DNA of 64,000 nucleotides from Microlunatus antarcticus (GTDB lineage: Bacteria; Actinomycetota; Actinomycetes; Propionibacteriales; Propionibacteriaceae). Positions 9,874 to 18,433 of this stretch are shown here, piece by piece. Position 1 is the first letter of the stretch. Each line of letters opens with the position of its first letter. The notes beneath the pieces are model-generated. The model was not told where the DNA came from and made no database searches. It worked only from the letters and a program-made list of their open reading frames with translations. Both the position numbers and the translations under genes were made by a program. The DNA is taken from assembly GCF_014193425.1 (NCBI RefSeq), contig NZ_JACHZG010000001.1:1178001-1242000 (forward strand), written 5' to 3'.

Positions 9874-10352
9874 CGACCGCGGTCTGCCCCGGCTCCTTCG
9901 ACCCGGTGACGCTGGGGCACCTCGACGTGATCGGCCGCTCCGCCGCCGCCTTCGAGCACCTGGTGGTCGCGGTCGGGCGCAACGCCGGCAAGCGGTCGCT
10001 GTTCACCGCCGCCGAGCGGGTCGAGCTGCTCGTCGAGGTCTGCGCCCCCTTCGGCAACGTGAGCGTCGAGGAGTTCGACGGGCTGCTGGTCGACTTCTGC
10101 ACCGCCCGCGGCGCCACGGTGATCTGCAAGGGGCTGCGGGGCGCCTCCGACACCGACTACGAGGTGCAGATGGCCCAGCTCAACCGCCGGCTGACCGGCG
10201 TCGAGACCCTCTTCCTGCCGACGGCGCCGGAGCTGTCCTTCGTCTCCTCGACGCGCGTCCGCGAGCTGGCGGCGTACGGGGCGGACCTGTCGGACCTCGT
10301 CCCGCCCGCGGTTGCGGCCCGGACGCGCGCCAAGGTGCAGGACGGTCGCTGA
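9870..10352 (+). CDS. coaD: Phosphopantetheine adenylyltransferase CoaD
   Basis: CoaD adenylylates 4'-phosphopantetheine to dephospho-CoA, the penultimate step of coenzyme A synthesis. The 160-aa sequence has the nucleotidyltransferase motif PGSFDPVTLGHLDVI (about residues 7-21, T/HxGH type), KGLRGASDTDYE and the ISSTxxR-like SFVSSTRVREL near 126-136. Its length is normal. ATG 9870 overlaps the rsmD stop by 4 nt. Confidence 0.96.
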   Translation: MTTAVCPGSFDPVTLGHLDVIGRSAAAFEHLVVAVGRNAGKRSLFTAAERVELLVEVCAPFGNVSVEEFDGLLVDFCTARGATVICKGLRGASDTDYEVQMAQLNRRLTGVETLFLPTAPELSFVSSTRVRELAAYGADLSDLVPPAVAARTRAKVQDGR

Positions 10353-10389
10353 CGCCTTCTGCGCGTCGGCGCACGGCGTCCCGCGTGCC

Positions 10390-10485
10390 TATGCTGGACG
10401 CTTCGCGGGGCCGCGCACCGACCTCGCCGGAGGCGCCTCGCAGCGGGATCAGGCGCCGGCACCACCGAGGAGACTGAGGTACGAC
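10390..10485 (+). promoter_or_regulatory. Probable promoter and ribosome site of the coiled-coil gene
   Basis: TATGCT at 10390-10395 is a plausible -10 in the 133-bp gap after coaD. CTGAGG at 10474-10479 lies 6 nt before ATG 10486. The gene may therefore be transcribed separately from recG-rsmD-coaD. Confidence 0.35.
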
Positions 10486-10977
10486 ATGGCCGCCACCACC
10501 ACCACGGCGGAGGAGAAGCTGACGCAGCTGCGCCAGCTCGTCCTCAACGCCCGCTCGATGCCGATGTCGGCCTCGTGCGTCATCAACCGCGGCGAGGTGC
10601 TGGACGCGATCGACGACGTCATCGCCCACCTCCCCGACGAGATCGCCGGGGCGCAGCAGGTCATCGACGAGAAGCAGTCCGCCATCGCCGCGGGGGAGGC
10701 CGAGGCCGCCCGCCTGCGCGAGCGGGCTCGCGAGGAGGCGGGTGCGCTGGCCCGCGACAGCGAGGTCGTGCGCGTCGCGGAGGAGATCGCGGCCAAGGTC
10801 AAGGCGGACGCCGAGGCAGAGGCGGAGGCCCTGCGCCGCGAGACCGACCTCTTCATCGACTCCCGGATGGCGGGCTTCGAGTCCGTCCTGCACAAGACGA
10901 CGAGCCAGGTCCACACCGCCCGGGCCCGCCTGGCCGAGCGCAGCGGGCTCGACGTCGCCCGGACCCACGGGGCCTGA
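10486..10977 (+). CDS. Coiled-coil protein, SepIVA/DivIVA-like by position
   Basis: A 163-aa, Glu/Ala/Arg-rich protein that is nearly all helix. The N-terminal part (residues 1-50) holds NARSMPMSASCVINRGEVLDAIDDV, and a long coiled coil spans about 55-135 with many Ala-Glu-Ala-Arg heptads. Its place between coaD and DUF177-rpmF-rnc-mutM-smc matches mycobacterial Rv2927c, whose product SepIVA is a septum-associated DivIVA-family protein; that is the basis for the call. It is shorter than Rv2927c. A role in cell envelope or division is an inference. Start is ATG 10486, with GAGG 6-7 nt upstream. Confidence 0.65.
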   Translation: MAATTTTAEEKLTQLRQLVLNARSMPMSASCVINRGEVLDAIDDVIAHLPDEIAGAQQVIDEKQSAIAAGEAEAARLRERAREEAGALARDSEVVRVAEEIAAKVKADAEAEAEALRRETDLFIDSRMAGFESVLHKTTSQVHTARARLAERSGLDVARTHGA

Positions 10978-11001
10978 GCGCACCGAGGACGTCCGGGGAG
11001 T

Positions 11002-11029
11002 TTGCGACGTAGGTCGACCCGGCTAAGAT
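11002..11029 (+). promoter_or_regulatory. Promoter of the DUF177-rpmF-rnc-mutM operon
   Basis: TTGCGA (11002-11007), a 16-bp spacer and TAAGAT (11024-11029) make a good housekeeping promoter. Transcription would start near 11036, leaving a leader of about 98 nt before GAGGAG and ATG 11134. Confidence 0.5.
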
Positions 11030-11133
11030 CGAGGGTCGGCCCTCCTGCTGAGCACAGCGTGGCGTGGGGGCCGGACCCGTGAGGGCGGCGTACGCGACCC
11101 CCTCCCCACCGCCCGGTCGACCGAGGAGCTGTC

Positions 11134-11787
11134 ATGAGTGCGTCCCAGCGCTCCACCGACCGTCACTCCGCCGACCGTCGTTCCCCGCTCGTCTTCGACG
11201 TCCGGCTCCTCGGACGACGGGCGGGCGCGATGACGAAGGTCGACACGACCGTCCCCGCCCCGGCCGGCCTCGGCATCGAGGTCATCGGCGTGCCCGAGGG
11301 CGCACCCATCGAGCTCGACCTGCGCCTCGAGTCGGTCGTCGAGGGCGTCCTCGCCACCGGCACGGCCCGGCTGGAGGCGGTCGGGGAGTGCGTCCGCTGC
11401 CTCCGCGAGGTCACCGTGCCCGTCGAGGTCGACGTGCAGGAGCTCTTCGTCTACGACGCGAGCACCGAGGCGGGCTACGACGAGGAGGACGAGGTCAGCC
11501 TCGTCCAGGGCGACCTGATCGACCTCGAGCCGGTCCTGCGCGACGACGTCGTGCTCGACCTGCCCTTCCAGCCGCTGTGCACCCCGGACTGCTCGGGCCT
11601 GTGCCCGGTCTGCGGCGCACGGCTCGACGACGACCCGGGGCACCACCACGACGCCGCCGTGGACCCCCGCTGGTCCGCGCTCGGCGCCCTGGACCTGGGC
11701 GCGCCGTCCGACCAGGTGGTGGAGCAGCCCGCTTCCCATCCGTACAATCGATCCGGCCCTGCGCAGGGCGAGGAGTCGTCCCGCTGA
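11134..11787 (+). CDS. DUF177 (YceD-like) protein
   Basis: A 217-aa YceD/DUF177 protein. The family almost always precedes rpmF and is linked to 23S rRNA accumulation in bacteria and plants. The core is [30 protein letters not shown] (about residues 72-108) with paired cysteines, and a second metal-binding-like cluster [13 protein letters not shown] lies near 149-161. The N-terminal 20 residues and the last 40 (Ser/Pro/Gln-rich) are poorly conserved extensions. rpmF follows after 34 bp, the standard pairing. Exact biochemical role is unknown. Confidence 0.85.
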   Translation: MSASQRSTDRHSADRRSPLVFDVRLLGRRAGAMTKVDTTVPAPAGLGIEVIGVPEGAPIELDLRLESVVEGVLATGTARLEAVGECVRCLREVTVPVEVDVQELFVYDASTEAGYDEEDEVSLVQGDLIDLEPVLRDDVVLDLPFQPLCTPDCSGLCPVCGARLDDDPGHHHDAAVDPRWSALGALDLGAPSDQVVEQPASHPYNRSGPAQGEESSR

Positions 11788-11821
11788 CGCGGGGCGGTCC
11801 CAGAGCGAGAAGAGAGAAATC

Positions 11822-12013
11822 ATGGCTGTCCCCAAGAGGCGGATGTCGCGCAGCAACACGCGGAGCCGTCGCGCGCAGTGGAAGGCCACCGCGCCGACCC
11901 TCGTGATCTGCGAGAACCCGGCGTGCCGGCAGAAGCACCTGCCGCACACCGTGTGCCCGAACTGCGGCACCTACGGCACCCGGGCCTTCCGCCGCCAGGT
12001 CCTCGAGTCCTGA
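11822..12013 (+). CDS. rpmF: 50S ribosomal protein L32
   Basis: A 63-aa L32 that begins [20 protein letters not shown], as usual for the family. It has a four-cysteine zinc ribbon (CENPAC at residues 30-35 and CPNC at 45-48), so it is the zinc-binding form. A purine-rich AGAAGAGAGAAA precedes ATG 11822. Its stop is 14 bp before the rnc start. Confidence 0.95.
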   Translation: MAVPKRRMSRSNTRSRRAQWKATAPTLVICENPACRQKHLPHTVCPNCGTYGTRAFRRQVLES

Positions 12014-12027
12014 CGCCGTCGTCGATC

Positions 12028-12762
12028 GTGGTGCAGCTGCCCGCCGGCGCGCTGCTGGACCAGCTCGGGCTCGTCATCGAGCCCGTGCTGCTCGAACGGA
12101 CGCTCACGCACCGCTCGTACGCGTACGAGCAGGGTGGGCTGCCCACGAACGAACGTCTCGAGTTCCTCGGTGACTCCGTCCTCGGACTGGTGGTCACCGA
12201 GCACCTCTTCACGACCTTCCCGGACCTGTCGGAGGGTCAGCTCGCCAAGCTGCGGGCTGCGGTCGTCAACTCGCGCGCCCTCGCGGAGGTCGCGCGCGGC
12301 CTCGAGCTCGGGGCGCTCGTCCACCTCGGGCGGGGCGAGGAGACCACCGGCGGGCGCGACAAGTCCTCGATCCTCGCCGACACGATGGAGGCGCTGATCG
12401 GGGCCGTGTTCCTGCAGCACGGCATCGACGCCGCCCGGCGCTTCGTGCACCACCTCTTCGACAGCCTCATCACCGACGTCTCGACCCGCGGTGCGGGCCT
12501 GGACTGGAAGACGAGCCTGCAGGAGATCGCGTCGCTCTCCGGGCTGGGCGTGCCCGTCTACCACGTGCTCGAGTCGGGCCCCGACCACGCGAAGTCGTTC
12601 CTCGCGACCGTCGCCGTGGACGCCCTCGACTACGGTCCCGGCGCCGGGCGCAACAAGAAGGAGGCCGAGCAGAACGCGGCAGCCCTCGCGTTCGCCGCCC
12701 TCAAGGAGCGCCAGACCGTCCAGGACGCCGCCCAGCACGACGCGGCCCAGGCCCCTGCCTGA
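12028..12762 (+). CDS. rnc: Ribonuclease III
   Basis: RNase III cleaves double-stranded RNA in rRNA and mRNA processing. The 244-aa protein has the signature [12 protein letters not shown] (about residues 37-48), the second acidic site [11 protein letters not shown] (about 115-125) and a C-terminal dsRNA-binding domain (about 155-230) ending [21 protein letters not shown]. The start is GTG 12028 or the adjacent GTG 12031; both lie after the rpmF stop and before the conserved core. The 3' end overlaps mutM by 8 nt. Confidence 0.94.
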   Translation: MVQLPAGALLDQLGLVIEPVLLERTLTHRSYAYEQGGLPTNERLEFLGDSVLGLVVTEHLFTTFPDLSEGQLAKLRAAVVNSRALAEVARGLELGALVHLGRGEETTGGRDKSSILADTMEALIGAVFLQHGIDAARRFVHHLFDSLITDVSTRGAGLDWKTSLQEIASLSGLGVPVYHVLESGPDHAKSFLATVAVDALDYGPGAGRNKKEAEQNAAALAFAALKERQTVQDAAQHDAAQAPA

Positions 12763-13612
12763 GCTTCCGGAGGTCGAGACCGTCCGGCGTGGGCTGACCG
12801 ACGCCGTGGCCGGCACCCGCGTCGAGCGGGTCCAGGTCCTGCACCCCCGGCCCGTACGCCGCCACCTCGCCGGCCCCGACGACTTCGCCGCCGCGCTGAC
12901 GGGGCGCACCTTCACCGAGCCCGCCCGGCGCGGGAAGTACCTCTGGCTGCCGTTCGCCGACGGCGACGCCCTGCTGGCGCACCTGGGCATGAGCGGGCAG
13001 TTCCGGGTGGACGCCGCCGACGGGCCGCTCGCGCCCAACACCCGGGTCCTCTTCGACCTCGACTCCGGCGCGCAGCTGCGCTTCGTGGACCAGCGGATGT
13101 TCGGCGGGCTGTCGCTGTCGCCCGGCGGGGCCGAGCTCCCGGCCGAGGTCGCCCACATCGGGCGCGACCCCTTCGACCCGCAGTTCGACCTCGCCGCCGC
13201 GAGCCGGCGGCTCCGTGCGCGCCGCACCGGGATCAAGCGCGCGCTGCTGGACCAGCAGCTGGTCTCCGGGATCGGGAACATCTACGCCGACGAGGCGCTC
13301 TGGCTCGCCAAGACCCACTACGCCCGCGGCACCTGGTCGCTGTCGGCGGCCAAGGCGGCCGAGATCCTGACGGCGGCGACGGCGGTGATGAGCCGCGCGC
13401 TCGCGGCCGGTGGGACCTCGTTCGACGCGCTCTACGTCAACGTCAACGGCGCCAGCGGCTACTTCGACCGCGCGCTCGCGGTGTACGGCCAGGAGGGCCG
13501 GCCGTGCCCCCGGTGCGGCGCCCTCGTACGGCGTGAGCCCTTCATGAACCGGTCGTCCTACCGCTGCCCGCACTGCCAGCGGACGCCGGTCGCGTCGGCC
13601 CGCGCGGTCTGA
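12755..13612 (+). CDS. mutM: Formamidopyrimidine-DNA glycosylase MutM, CTG start
   Basis: MutM removes 8-oxoguanine and FapyG from DNA. After processing, its N-terminal Pro is the catalytic nucleophile, so the initiator must directly precede PELPEVETV. In this frame that codon is CTG (12755-12757). No ATG, GTG or TTG exists in frame between GTG 12491, deep inside rnc, and this point. From CTG the protein is 285 aa, with Pro2, Glu3, the catalytic Lys in GKYLW (about 60-64) and a C-terminal zinc finger CPRC...CPHC. It overlaps rnc by 8 nt, which suggests translational coupling. Confidence 0.93.
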   Translation: MPELPEVETVRRGLTDAVAGTRVERVQVLHPRPVRRHLAGPDDFAAALTGRTFTEPARRGKYLWLPFADGDALLAHLGMSGQFRVDAADGPLAPNTRVLFDLDSGAQLRFVDQRMFGGLSLSPGGAELPAEVAHIGRDPFDPQFDLAAASRRLRARRTGIKRALLDQQLVSGIGNIYADEALWLAKTHYARGTWSLSAAKAAEILTAATAVMSRALAAGGTSFDALYVNVNGASGYFDRALAVYGQEGRPCPRCGALVRREPFMNRSSYRCPHCQRTPVASARAV

Positions 13613-13654
13613 ACGTGCCCCGAGCGCCTCTGCCCGGAACGATCCGCGCGGCGC

Positions 13655-13673
13655 TATCGTCTCTGACACTGTG
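13655..13673 (+). promoter_or_regulatory. -10 box before the GtrA-like gene
   Basis: TATCGT at 13655-13660 lies 10 nt before GTG 13671. No ribosome binding site intervenes, so the transcript would have a very short or no leader. Confidence 0.4.
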
Positions 13674-14297
13674 AAGAGCCTGGGCCACTACGTGTTCGTG
13701 CGCCACCGTCAGAACTGGAACCTCCTGTTCCGGTTCGGCCTGGTGGGCGGCTCGGGCGTGCTCATCAACACCCTGGCGCTGATCCTGCTCAAGCGGACCG
13801 GTCCGCACTTCGAGGACGTCTTCATCGACCTCCCGGGCACGGCCTTCAACATCCGCTGGTACCACCTGTTCCTGATGGTCAGCTTTCTCGTGGCCAACCT
13901 CTGGAACTTCCAGCTCAACCGGCACTTCACGTTCCGCAGCTCGAAGCACTCGGGCTGGTGGCGCGAGTACGCGCCGTTCCTCGCCGTCGGGCTGGTGGCC
14001 CAGCTGATCGGGCTCGGCCTGGCGACGCTGCTCATGCACCCCGGCTCGCCGATCTCGCTCCCGTCCACGGTGCTGGACAACTCGACGGGGCTCCGGACGA
14101 AGCTCTACTGGGCCAACCTGATCGTCATCGCCGTGACGGTCCCGCTGTCCTTCGTGCTCAACAAGCTCTGGACCTTCTCGTCGGTGCGGGGCGGCGTGCA
14201 CCCGAGCCTGGAGGAGGAAGAGGTGGCCGAGGAGCGCGACGGCACCGCTCCCGCTCCGACCCTGGTCCCGGGCTCCGAGCCCGACCGCGCCGCCTGA
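13671..14297 (+). CDS. GtrA family membrane protein
   Basis: A 208-aa GtrA-like protein with four transmembrane helices (about residues 20-38, 65-85, 101-120, 145-163). The family is thought to assist translocation of polyprenyl-linked sugars to the outer face of the membrane for wall or lipid glycosylation. Typical marks are LLFRFGLVGGSGVLINTLAL near the N-terminus, ANLWNFQLNRHFTF in the middle and SFVLNKLWTF at the end. It is followed by a 40-residue acidic tail rich in Glu and Pro. It sits where mycobacteria have acyP, between mutM and smc. Confidence 0.82.
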   Translation: MKSLGHYVFVRHRQNWNLLFRFGLVGGSGVLINTLALILLKRTGPHFEDVFIDLPGTAFNIRWYHLFLMVSFLVANLWNFQLNRHFTFRSSKHSGWWREYAPFLAVGLVAQLIGLGLATLLMHPGSPISLPSTVLDNSTGLRTKLYWANLIVIAVTVPLSFVLNKLWTFSSVRGGVHPSLEEEEVAEERDGTAPAPTLVPGSEPDRAA

Positions 14298-14350
14298 GCC
14301 GGGAGACGCCACGCCGTACGCGGTGGCGGCGGCGACACCCGCTCCGCGGC

Positions 14351-14475
14351 TAACCTGACGGCCTCAGACCGGGGCTTCCTCCGGCGGGTCGTCTCGTGCG
14401 GCCCTCCGCCCCGCGGGTCGCGCGTCCTGCACGCACGGCCGTCCCGGACGTCCCCGCCGCGTGGGGGCGGAGAGG
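14351..14475 (+). promoter_or_regulatory. smc promoter -10, leader and ribosome site
   Basis: TAACCT at 14351-14356 is a plausible -10, giving a leader of about 119 nt. GGAGAGG at 14469-14475 lies 6 nt before GTG 14482 and decides that start over the upstream in-frame GTG 14461. Confidence 0.4.
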
Positions 14476-14481
14476 CGTCAC

Positions 14482-17400
14482 GTGTACCTGAAGAACCTCA
14501 CCCTGCGGGGGTTCAAGTCGTTCGCCTCGGCGACCTCGCTGACCTTCGAGCCCGGCATCACCTGCGTCGTCGGCCCGAACGGGTCCGGCAAGTCGAACGT
14601 GGTCGACGCCCTCGCCTGGGTCATGGGCGAGCAGGGCGCGAAGTCGCTGCGCGGCGGCAAGATGGAGGACGTCATCTTCGCCGGCACCGCCGGCCGCGCG
14701 CCCCTCGGCCGGGCCGAGGTCGCCCTCACCATCGACAACTCCGACGGCGCGCTCCCCGTGGAGTACGCCGAGGTCACCATCTCGCGGACCATGTTCCGCA
14801 ACGGGGGCTCGGAGTACGCGATCAACGGCCGGTCCGCCCGCCTGCTCGACGTGCAGGAGCTGCTGAGCGACTCGGGCATCGGCCGCGAGATGCACGTCAT
14901 CGTCGGCCAGGGCCAGCTCGACACGATCCTGCAGGCGACGCCGGAGGTCCGACGCGGCTTCGTCGAGGAGGCGGCCGGGGTCCTCAAGCACCGCAAGCGC
15001 AAGGAGAAGGCGCTCCGCAAGCTGGAGGCGTGCGAGGGCAACCTCGAGCGCCTGGCCGACCTGCTCAACGAGATCCGGCGCCAGCTCAAGCCGCTCGGCC
15101 GGCAGGCCGAGGTCGCCCGCAAGGCCGCCGTGGTCCAGGCCGAGGCTCGCGACGCCCGCGCCCGGCTGCTGGCCGACGACCTCGTGCAGGCCACGCTCGC
15201 CCTCGAGTCGGAGGTCGCCGGCGCCGAGGCGCTGCTCGCCCGCCGCGGCACCGTCGAGGCGACGCTGACCCAGGCCCGCGAGGCCGAGGCCGCGGCGGAG
15301 GAGCGCCTGCGCGAGGCGTCGCCGCGCCAGCGGACCGCGCAGGAGACCTGGTACGCCCTCGCCGCGGTGAAGGAGCGCGTCACCAGCACGATCTCGATCG
15401 CGACCGAGCGCGTGCGCCACGCGAGCGACCAGCCCGCCGACGTCCGCACGGGACGCGACCCCGACGCCCTGGAGGCAGAGGCCGCGACGGTCGCCGCCCA
15501 GGAACGTGAGCTGCTGGACGAGGTAGGGCGTCGTACGGCGGCGCTCGCCGAGGCGACCGCGCTGCGGGCCGGCGCCGAGGAGGCCCACCGCGCCGAGGAG
15601 GCGCGCTACGCCGGCCTGGTCCGGGCCGCGGCCGACCGCAGGGAGGGCCTCGTCCGGCTGAACGGCCAGCTCGAGGCGCTGCGCAGCCGCGGCGAGGCCG
15701 CCGACGCCGAGCTCGAGCGCCTCGCCGTCGCCCAGGGCGAGGCCGAGTGCCGGGCGGAGCAGGCCACGCTCGCCTTCACCGCGCTCGAGTCGCGCATCGC
15801 CGGGCTGGACGACGGCGAGCTGGGGCTCGACAGCCAGCACGAGGAGGCGGTGGAGGCGTTCGAAGCCGTGGCCGTGCGTCGCCGCGAGCTGCGCGACGCC
15901 GAGAACGCCGCCGCCCAGGAACGGGCCGCCCTCGCCGCCCGGGTCGACGCCCTCGGCGTCGGGCTGCAGCGCAAGGACGCGGCCGCTGCGCTGCTGGCGG
16001 ACGGTTCGCCGACGACGGGTCTGCTCGGCTCCCTCTCGTCCCTGCTGCGCGTCGAGCCGGGTCTCGAGACCGCGATCGCCGCCGCGCTCGGCACGGTCGC
16101 CGACGCGGTCGCCGTCGACGGCCTCGACGCGGCCTTCGCCGCGATCGACCACCTCAAGACCGAGGATCTCGGCCGCGCCGCCCTGCTCGTCGCGAGTGAC
16201 GCCGAGGCAGGAGCAGGGGCAGAAGAACGCTCCCTGAGCTTGTCGAAGGGCCTCGAAGAGGTCGGCGCCCGCTGGGCCGTCGACGTCGTCCAGGCCCCGG
16301 ACGCGCTCCGCCCCGCGGTCCGCCGCGCCCTGCACCTCGTCGCCCTCGTCCCGGACCTCGACACGGCCCGGACGCTGGTCGCCGCCCACCCCGAGGTCAC
16401 CGCCGTCACGCGCGACGGCGACCTGGTCGCGACGCACCTGGTCAGCGGCGGCTCGAGCGCGCAGCCCAGCCTCCTCGAGGCCCAGGCGGCCCTCGACGAG
16501 GCGAAGGACCGCCTCGCCGAGGCCGAGCACACGCTCGAGCGGCTCCGGTTCTCGCGGGCCGCCGTCGAGGAGGAGCACCGCGACGCCGCCAAGACGGTCG
16601 AGGTGGCGCTCGCGCAGCTCCACGAGTCCGACGCCGTGATGTCCGCCCTGGCCGAGGAGCTCGGTCAGCACAGCGCCCAGGCGCGGAGCTCCGCGGCCGA
16701 GGCCGGCCGGCTCGGGGACGCCATCGGCAAGGCCCGGGCGGCCAAGGAGTCCGACGCCGCCGGGCTCGTCGCCCTGCAGGAGCGGCTCGCCGCCGCCGAG
16801 CAGTCGACCGGCGACGAGGAGCCCGACCCCGGCCCGCGGCACGCGCTCGGAGAGGAGGCCCGGGTCTCCCGCAGCGCCGAGATGGACGCGCGGCTCGCCC
16901 TGCGGACGCACGAGGAACGCGTACGCGCCCTGTCCGGTCGGGCCGACACGCTCCGCCGCGCCGCCCGTGCGGAACGCGATGCCCGCGCCCAGGCCCACGC
17001 CCGTCGGGAGCGGATGCGTCGCGAGGCGCAGACCGCGGCGGCCGTCCGGACCGGGGCCGAGCACCTGCTCGCCCTGGTCGAGCGGTCGCTGACCGCCGCC
17101 GCTGCCCAGCGCGCCGAGGTCGACGCCGTCCGCGCCGAGGCCGACGCCGCGCTGGGGGAGAGCCGGTCGCGCGTACGCCGCCTCGCCGCGGAGCTGGAGA
17201 CCCTCGTGAACGAGGCCCACCGCGACGAGATGGCGCGGACCGAGCAGCGCCTGCGCGTGGAGGTCCTCGTGGAGAAGGCCGTCACCGAGCTGTCCCTCGA
17301 CGCCGAGGTGCTGGTCGCCGAGTTCGGCCCCGACCAGCTCGTGCCCGTGCTGTCGCGACCCGACGGGAGCGCGCTGCCCGCCGCCGAGGACCTGGAGGAG

Positions 17401-18096
17401 GGCGAGGAGCTCCCGTCGCCGCGCCCGTACGTCCGCGAAGAGCAGTCGGCGCGGCTGCGCAAGGCCGAGCGTGCGCTCGCCGTGCTGGGCCGGGTCAACC
17501 CGCTGGCGCTCGAGGAGTTCGACGCGATGGAGGAGCGGCACCGCTTCCTCGCCGAGCAGCTCGAGGACCTGCGGCGGACCCGCAAGGACCTCGTCGACAT
17601 CATCGCGGACGTCGACACCCGCGTGGAGCAGGTCTTCGCCGAGGCGTACGCGGACGTGGAGGTCGCCTTCGAGCGGGTGTTCTCGCGCCTCTTCCCGGGT
17701 GGCGAGGGCCGGCTGGTGCTGACGGAGCCGGGCGACTGGCTCACCACGGGCATCGACGTCGAGGCGCGCCCGGCGGGGAAGAAGGTCAAGCGGCTGTCGC
17801 TGCTGTCGGGCGGTGAGCGCTCGCTCGTGGCGGTCGCGTTCCTGGTGTCGCTCTTCATCGCCCGGCCGAGCCCCTTCTACATCCTCGACGAGGTCGAGGC
17901 GGCGCTGGACGACACCAACCTGGGCCGCCTCCTCGACATCTACACCGAGCTCCGCGCGAGCAGCCAGCTGCTCGTGATCACGCACCAGAAGCGCACGATG
18001 GAGATCGCCGACGCGCTGTACGGGGTGACCATGCGCGGCGACGGCGTGTCGGCCGTCATCTCCCAGCGCCTCCGCGAGTCCGAGGCCGTCGCCTGA
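14482..18096 (+). CDS. smc: Chromosome segregation protein SMC
   Basis: The 1204-aa SMC ATPase forms the bacterial condensin with ScpA and ScpB. It begins VYLKNLTLRGFKSFA and has Walker A GPNGSGKSN (about residues 32-40), two long coiled-coil arms, and a hinge region (about 505-660, from LLGSLSSLLRVEPGLE to VSGGSSAQPSLLEAQ). The C-terminal head carries the signature LSLLSGGERSLVAVAFL and Walker B FYILDEVEAALDD. GGAGAGG before GTG 14482 sets the start. Inside the hinge, positions 16228-16260 encode a foreign-looking segment that matches a REP-like palindrome (see separate entry). The reading frame is intact. Confidence 0.96.
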   Translation: MYLKNLTLRGFKSFASATSLTFEPGITCVVGPNGSGKSNVVDALAWVMGEQGAKSLRGGKMEDVIFAGTAGRAPLGRAEVALTIDNSDGALPVEYAEVTISRTMFRNGGSEYAINGRSARLLDVQELLSDSGIGREMHVIVGQGQLDTILQATPEVRRGFVEEAAGVLKHRKRKEKALRKLEACEGNLERLADLLNEIRRQLKPLGRQAEVARKAAVVQAEARDARARLLADDLVQATLALESEVAGAEALLARRGTVEATLTQAREAEAAAEERLREASPRQRTAQETWYALAAVKERVTSTISIATERVRHASDQPADVRTGRDPDALEAEAATVAAQERELLDEVGRRTAALAEATALRAGAEEAHRAEEARYAGLVRAAADRREGLVRLNGQLEALRSRGEAADAELERLAVAQGEAECRAEQATLAFTALESRIAGLDDGELGLDSQHEEAVEAFEAVAVRRRELRDAENAAAQERAALAARVDALGVGLQRKDAAAALLADGSPTTGLLGSLSSLLRVEPGLETAIAAALGTVADAVAVDGLDAAFAAIDHLKTEDLGRAALLVASDAEAGAGAEERSLSLSKGLEEVGARWAVDVVQAPDALRPAVRRALHLVALVPDLDTARTLVAAHPEVTAVTRDGDLVATHLVSGGSSAQPSLLEAQAALDEAKDRLAEAEHTLERLRFSRAAVEEEHRDAAKTVEVALAQLHESDAVMSALAEELGQHSAQARSSAAEAGRLGDAIGKARAAKESDAAGLVALQERLAAAEQSTGDEEPDPGPRHALGEEARVSRSAEMDARLALRTHEERVRALSGRADTLRRAARAERDARAQAHARRERMRREAQTAAAVRTGAEHLLALVERSLTAAAAQRAEVDAVRAEADAALGESRSRVRRLAAELETLVNEAHRDEMARTEQRLRVEVLVEKAVTELSLDAEVLVAEFGPDQLVPVLSRPDGSALPAAEDLEEGEELPSPRPYVREEQSARLRKAERALAVLGRVNPLALEEFDAMEERHRFLAEQLEDLRRTRKDLVDIIADVDTRVEQVFAEAYADVEVAFERVFSRLFPGGEGRLVLTEPGDWLTTGIDVEARPAGKKVKRLSLLSGGERSLVAVAFLVSLFIARPSPFYILDEVEAALDDTNLGRLLDIYTELRASSQLLVITHQKRTMEIADALYGVTMRGDGVSAVISQRLRESEAVA
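16228..16260 (+). repeat. REP-like palindromic element read in frame within smc
   Basis: The complement of this stretch contains CCTTCGACAAGCTCAGG, a self-complementary motif of the kind scattered between genes in many GC-rich bacteria. Here it is translated as SLSLSKGLEE inside the SMC hinge, preceded by an Ala/Gly/Glu-rich linker. The length keeps the frame. It is the only copy I found in this window. Confidence 0.6.
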
Positions 18097-18429
18097 GCAA
18101 CCCCGGGGCTCCGGAGCCGGATCTCCGACGGCGGATCCCGGACCCGTCTCGATCGACCACTGGTCAGTAGGTCGGGGTTCCCTGCCCTCCCAAGGGCACG
18201 GAGTGACCACTGGTCGCTGCAGTCGAGGGCTGAGCGACCACTGGTCAGCTGGGGTGGGTGCCCGCGCCGTTACCGGATCGGTAGGAAGACGCGCGCGTGT
18301 CCGGACCAGGTGGCGGTGGGGAGGGACGGACGATTCTGGCGTCGTCCCGGGTGACCGGGCCGGCGTAGGCAGTTCCTTCCCCGGAACCCCCGACTGTCGA
18401 AAGAAGCACCTCATGACCGAGCTCCTGCC
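18097..18429. other. 333-bp intergenic region downstream of smc
   Basis: No convincing gene. It holds a GC-rich palindrome just past the smc stop (18107-18118, GGCTCCGGAGCC, a weak terminator candidate), three copies of an 11-bp palindrome (see next entry), and near the right end a 6-codon ORF coupled to the next gene. A 76-codon open frame from GTG 18203 crosses the palindromes and ends in the same short ORF; I do not regard it as a gene. Confidence 0.5.
18155..18246. repeat. Three copies of the palindrome GACCACTGGTC
   Basis: Identical copies lie at 18155-18165, 18205-18215 and 18236-18246, so starts are 50 and 31 bp apart. Each is a palindrome around a central C (ACCA-C-TGGT). Copies 2 and 3 share flanks, GAGYGACCACTGGTC. 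Such an array could be an operator for a dimeric regulator or a small repeat element. The nearest downstream gene is the 70-aa membrane protein at 18430, then ftsY. Confidence 0.7.
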
Positions 18430-18433
18430 GTGA
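18413..18433 (+). CDS. Six-codon ORF (MTELLP) coupled to the next gene
   Basis: ATG 18413 reads MTELLP and its TGA (18431-18433) overlaps GTG 18430 of the next gene as GTGA. A weak purine site (GAAAGAAG) precedes the ATG by about 7 nt. It may serve only to bring ribosomes to the downstream GTG. Chance occurrence cannot be excluded. Confidence 0.25.
   Translation: MTELLP

Noticed and set aside
18155-18246. CRISPR array
   Set aside because: Only three 11-bp units, unequal spacing (50 and 31 bp), and no cas genes in the window.
18203-18433. 76-codon ORF crossing the palindrome array
   Set aside because: It consists of repeat DNA and a run of Arg/Gly/Trp codons, has no ribosome site and no family resemblance. 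It shares its last codons with the short MTELLP frame.
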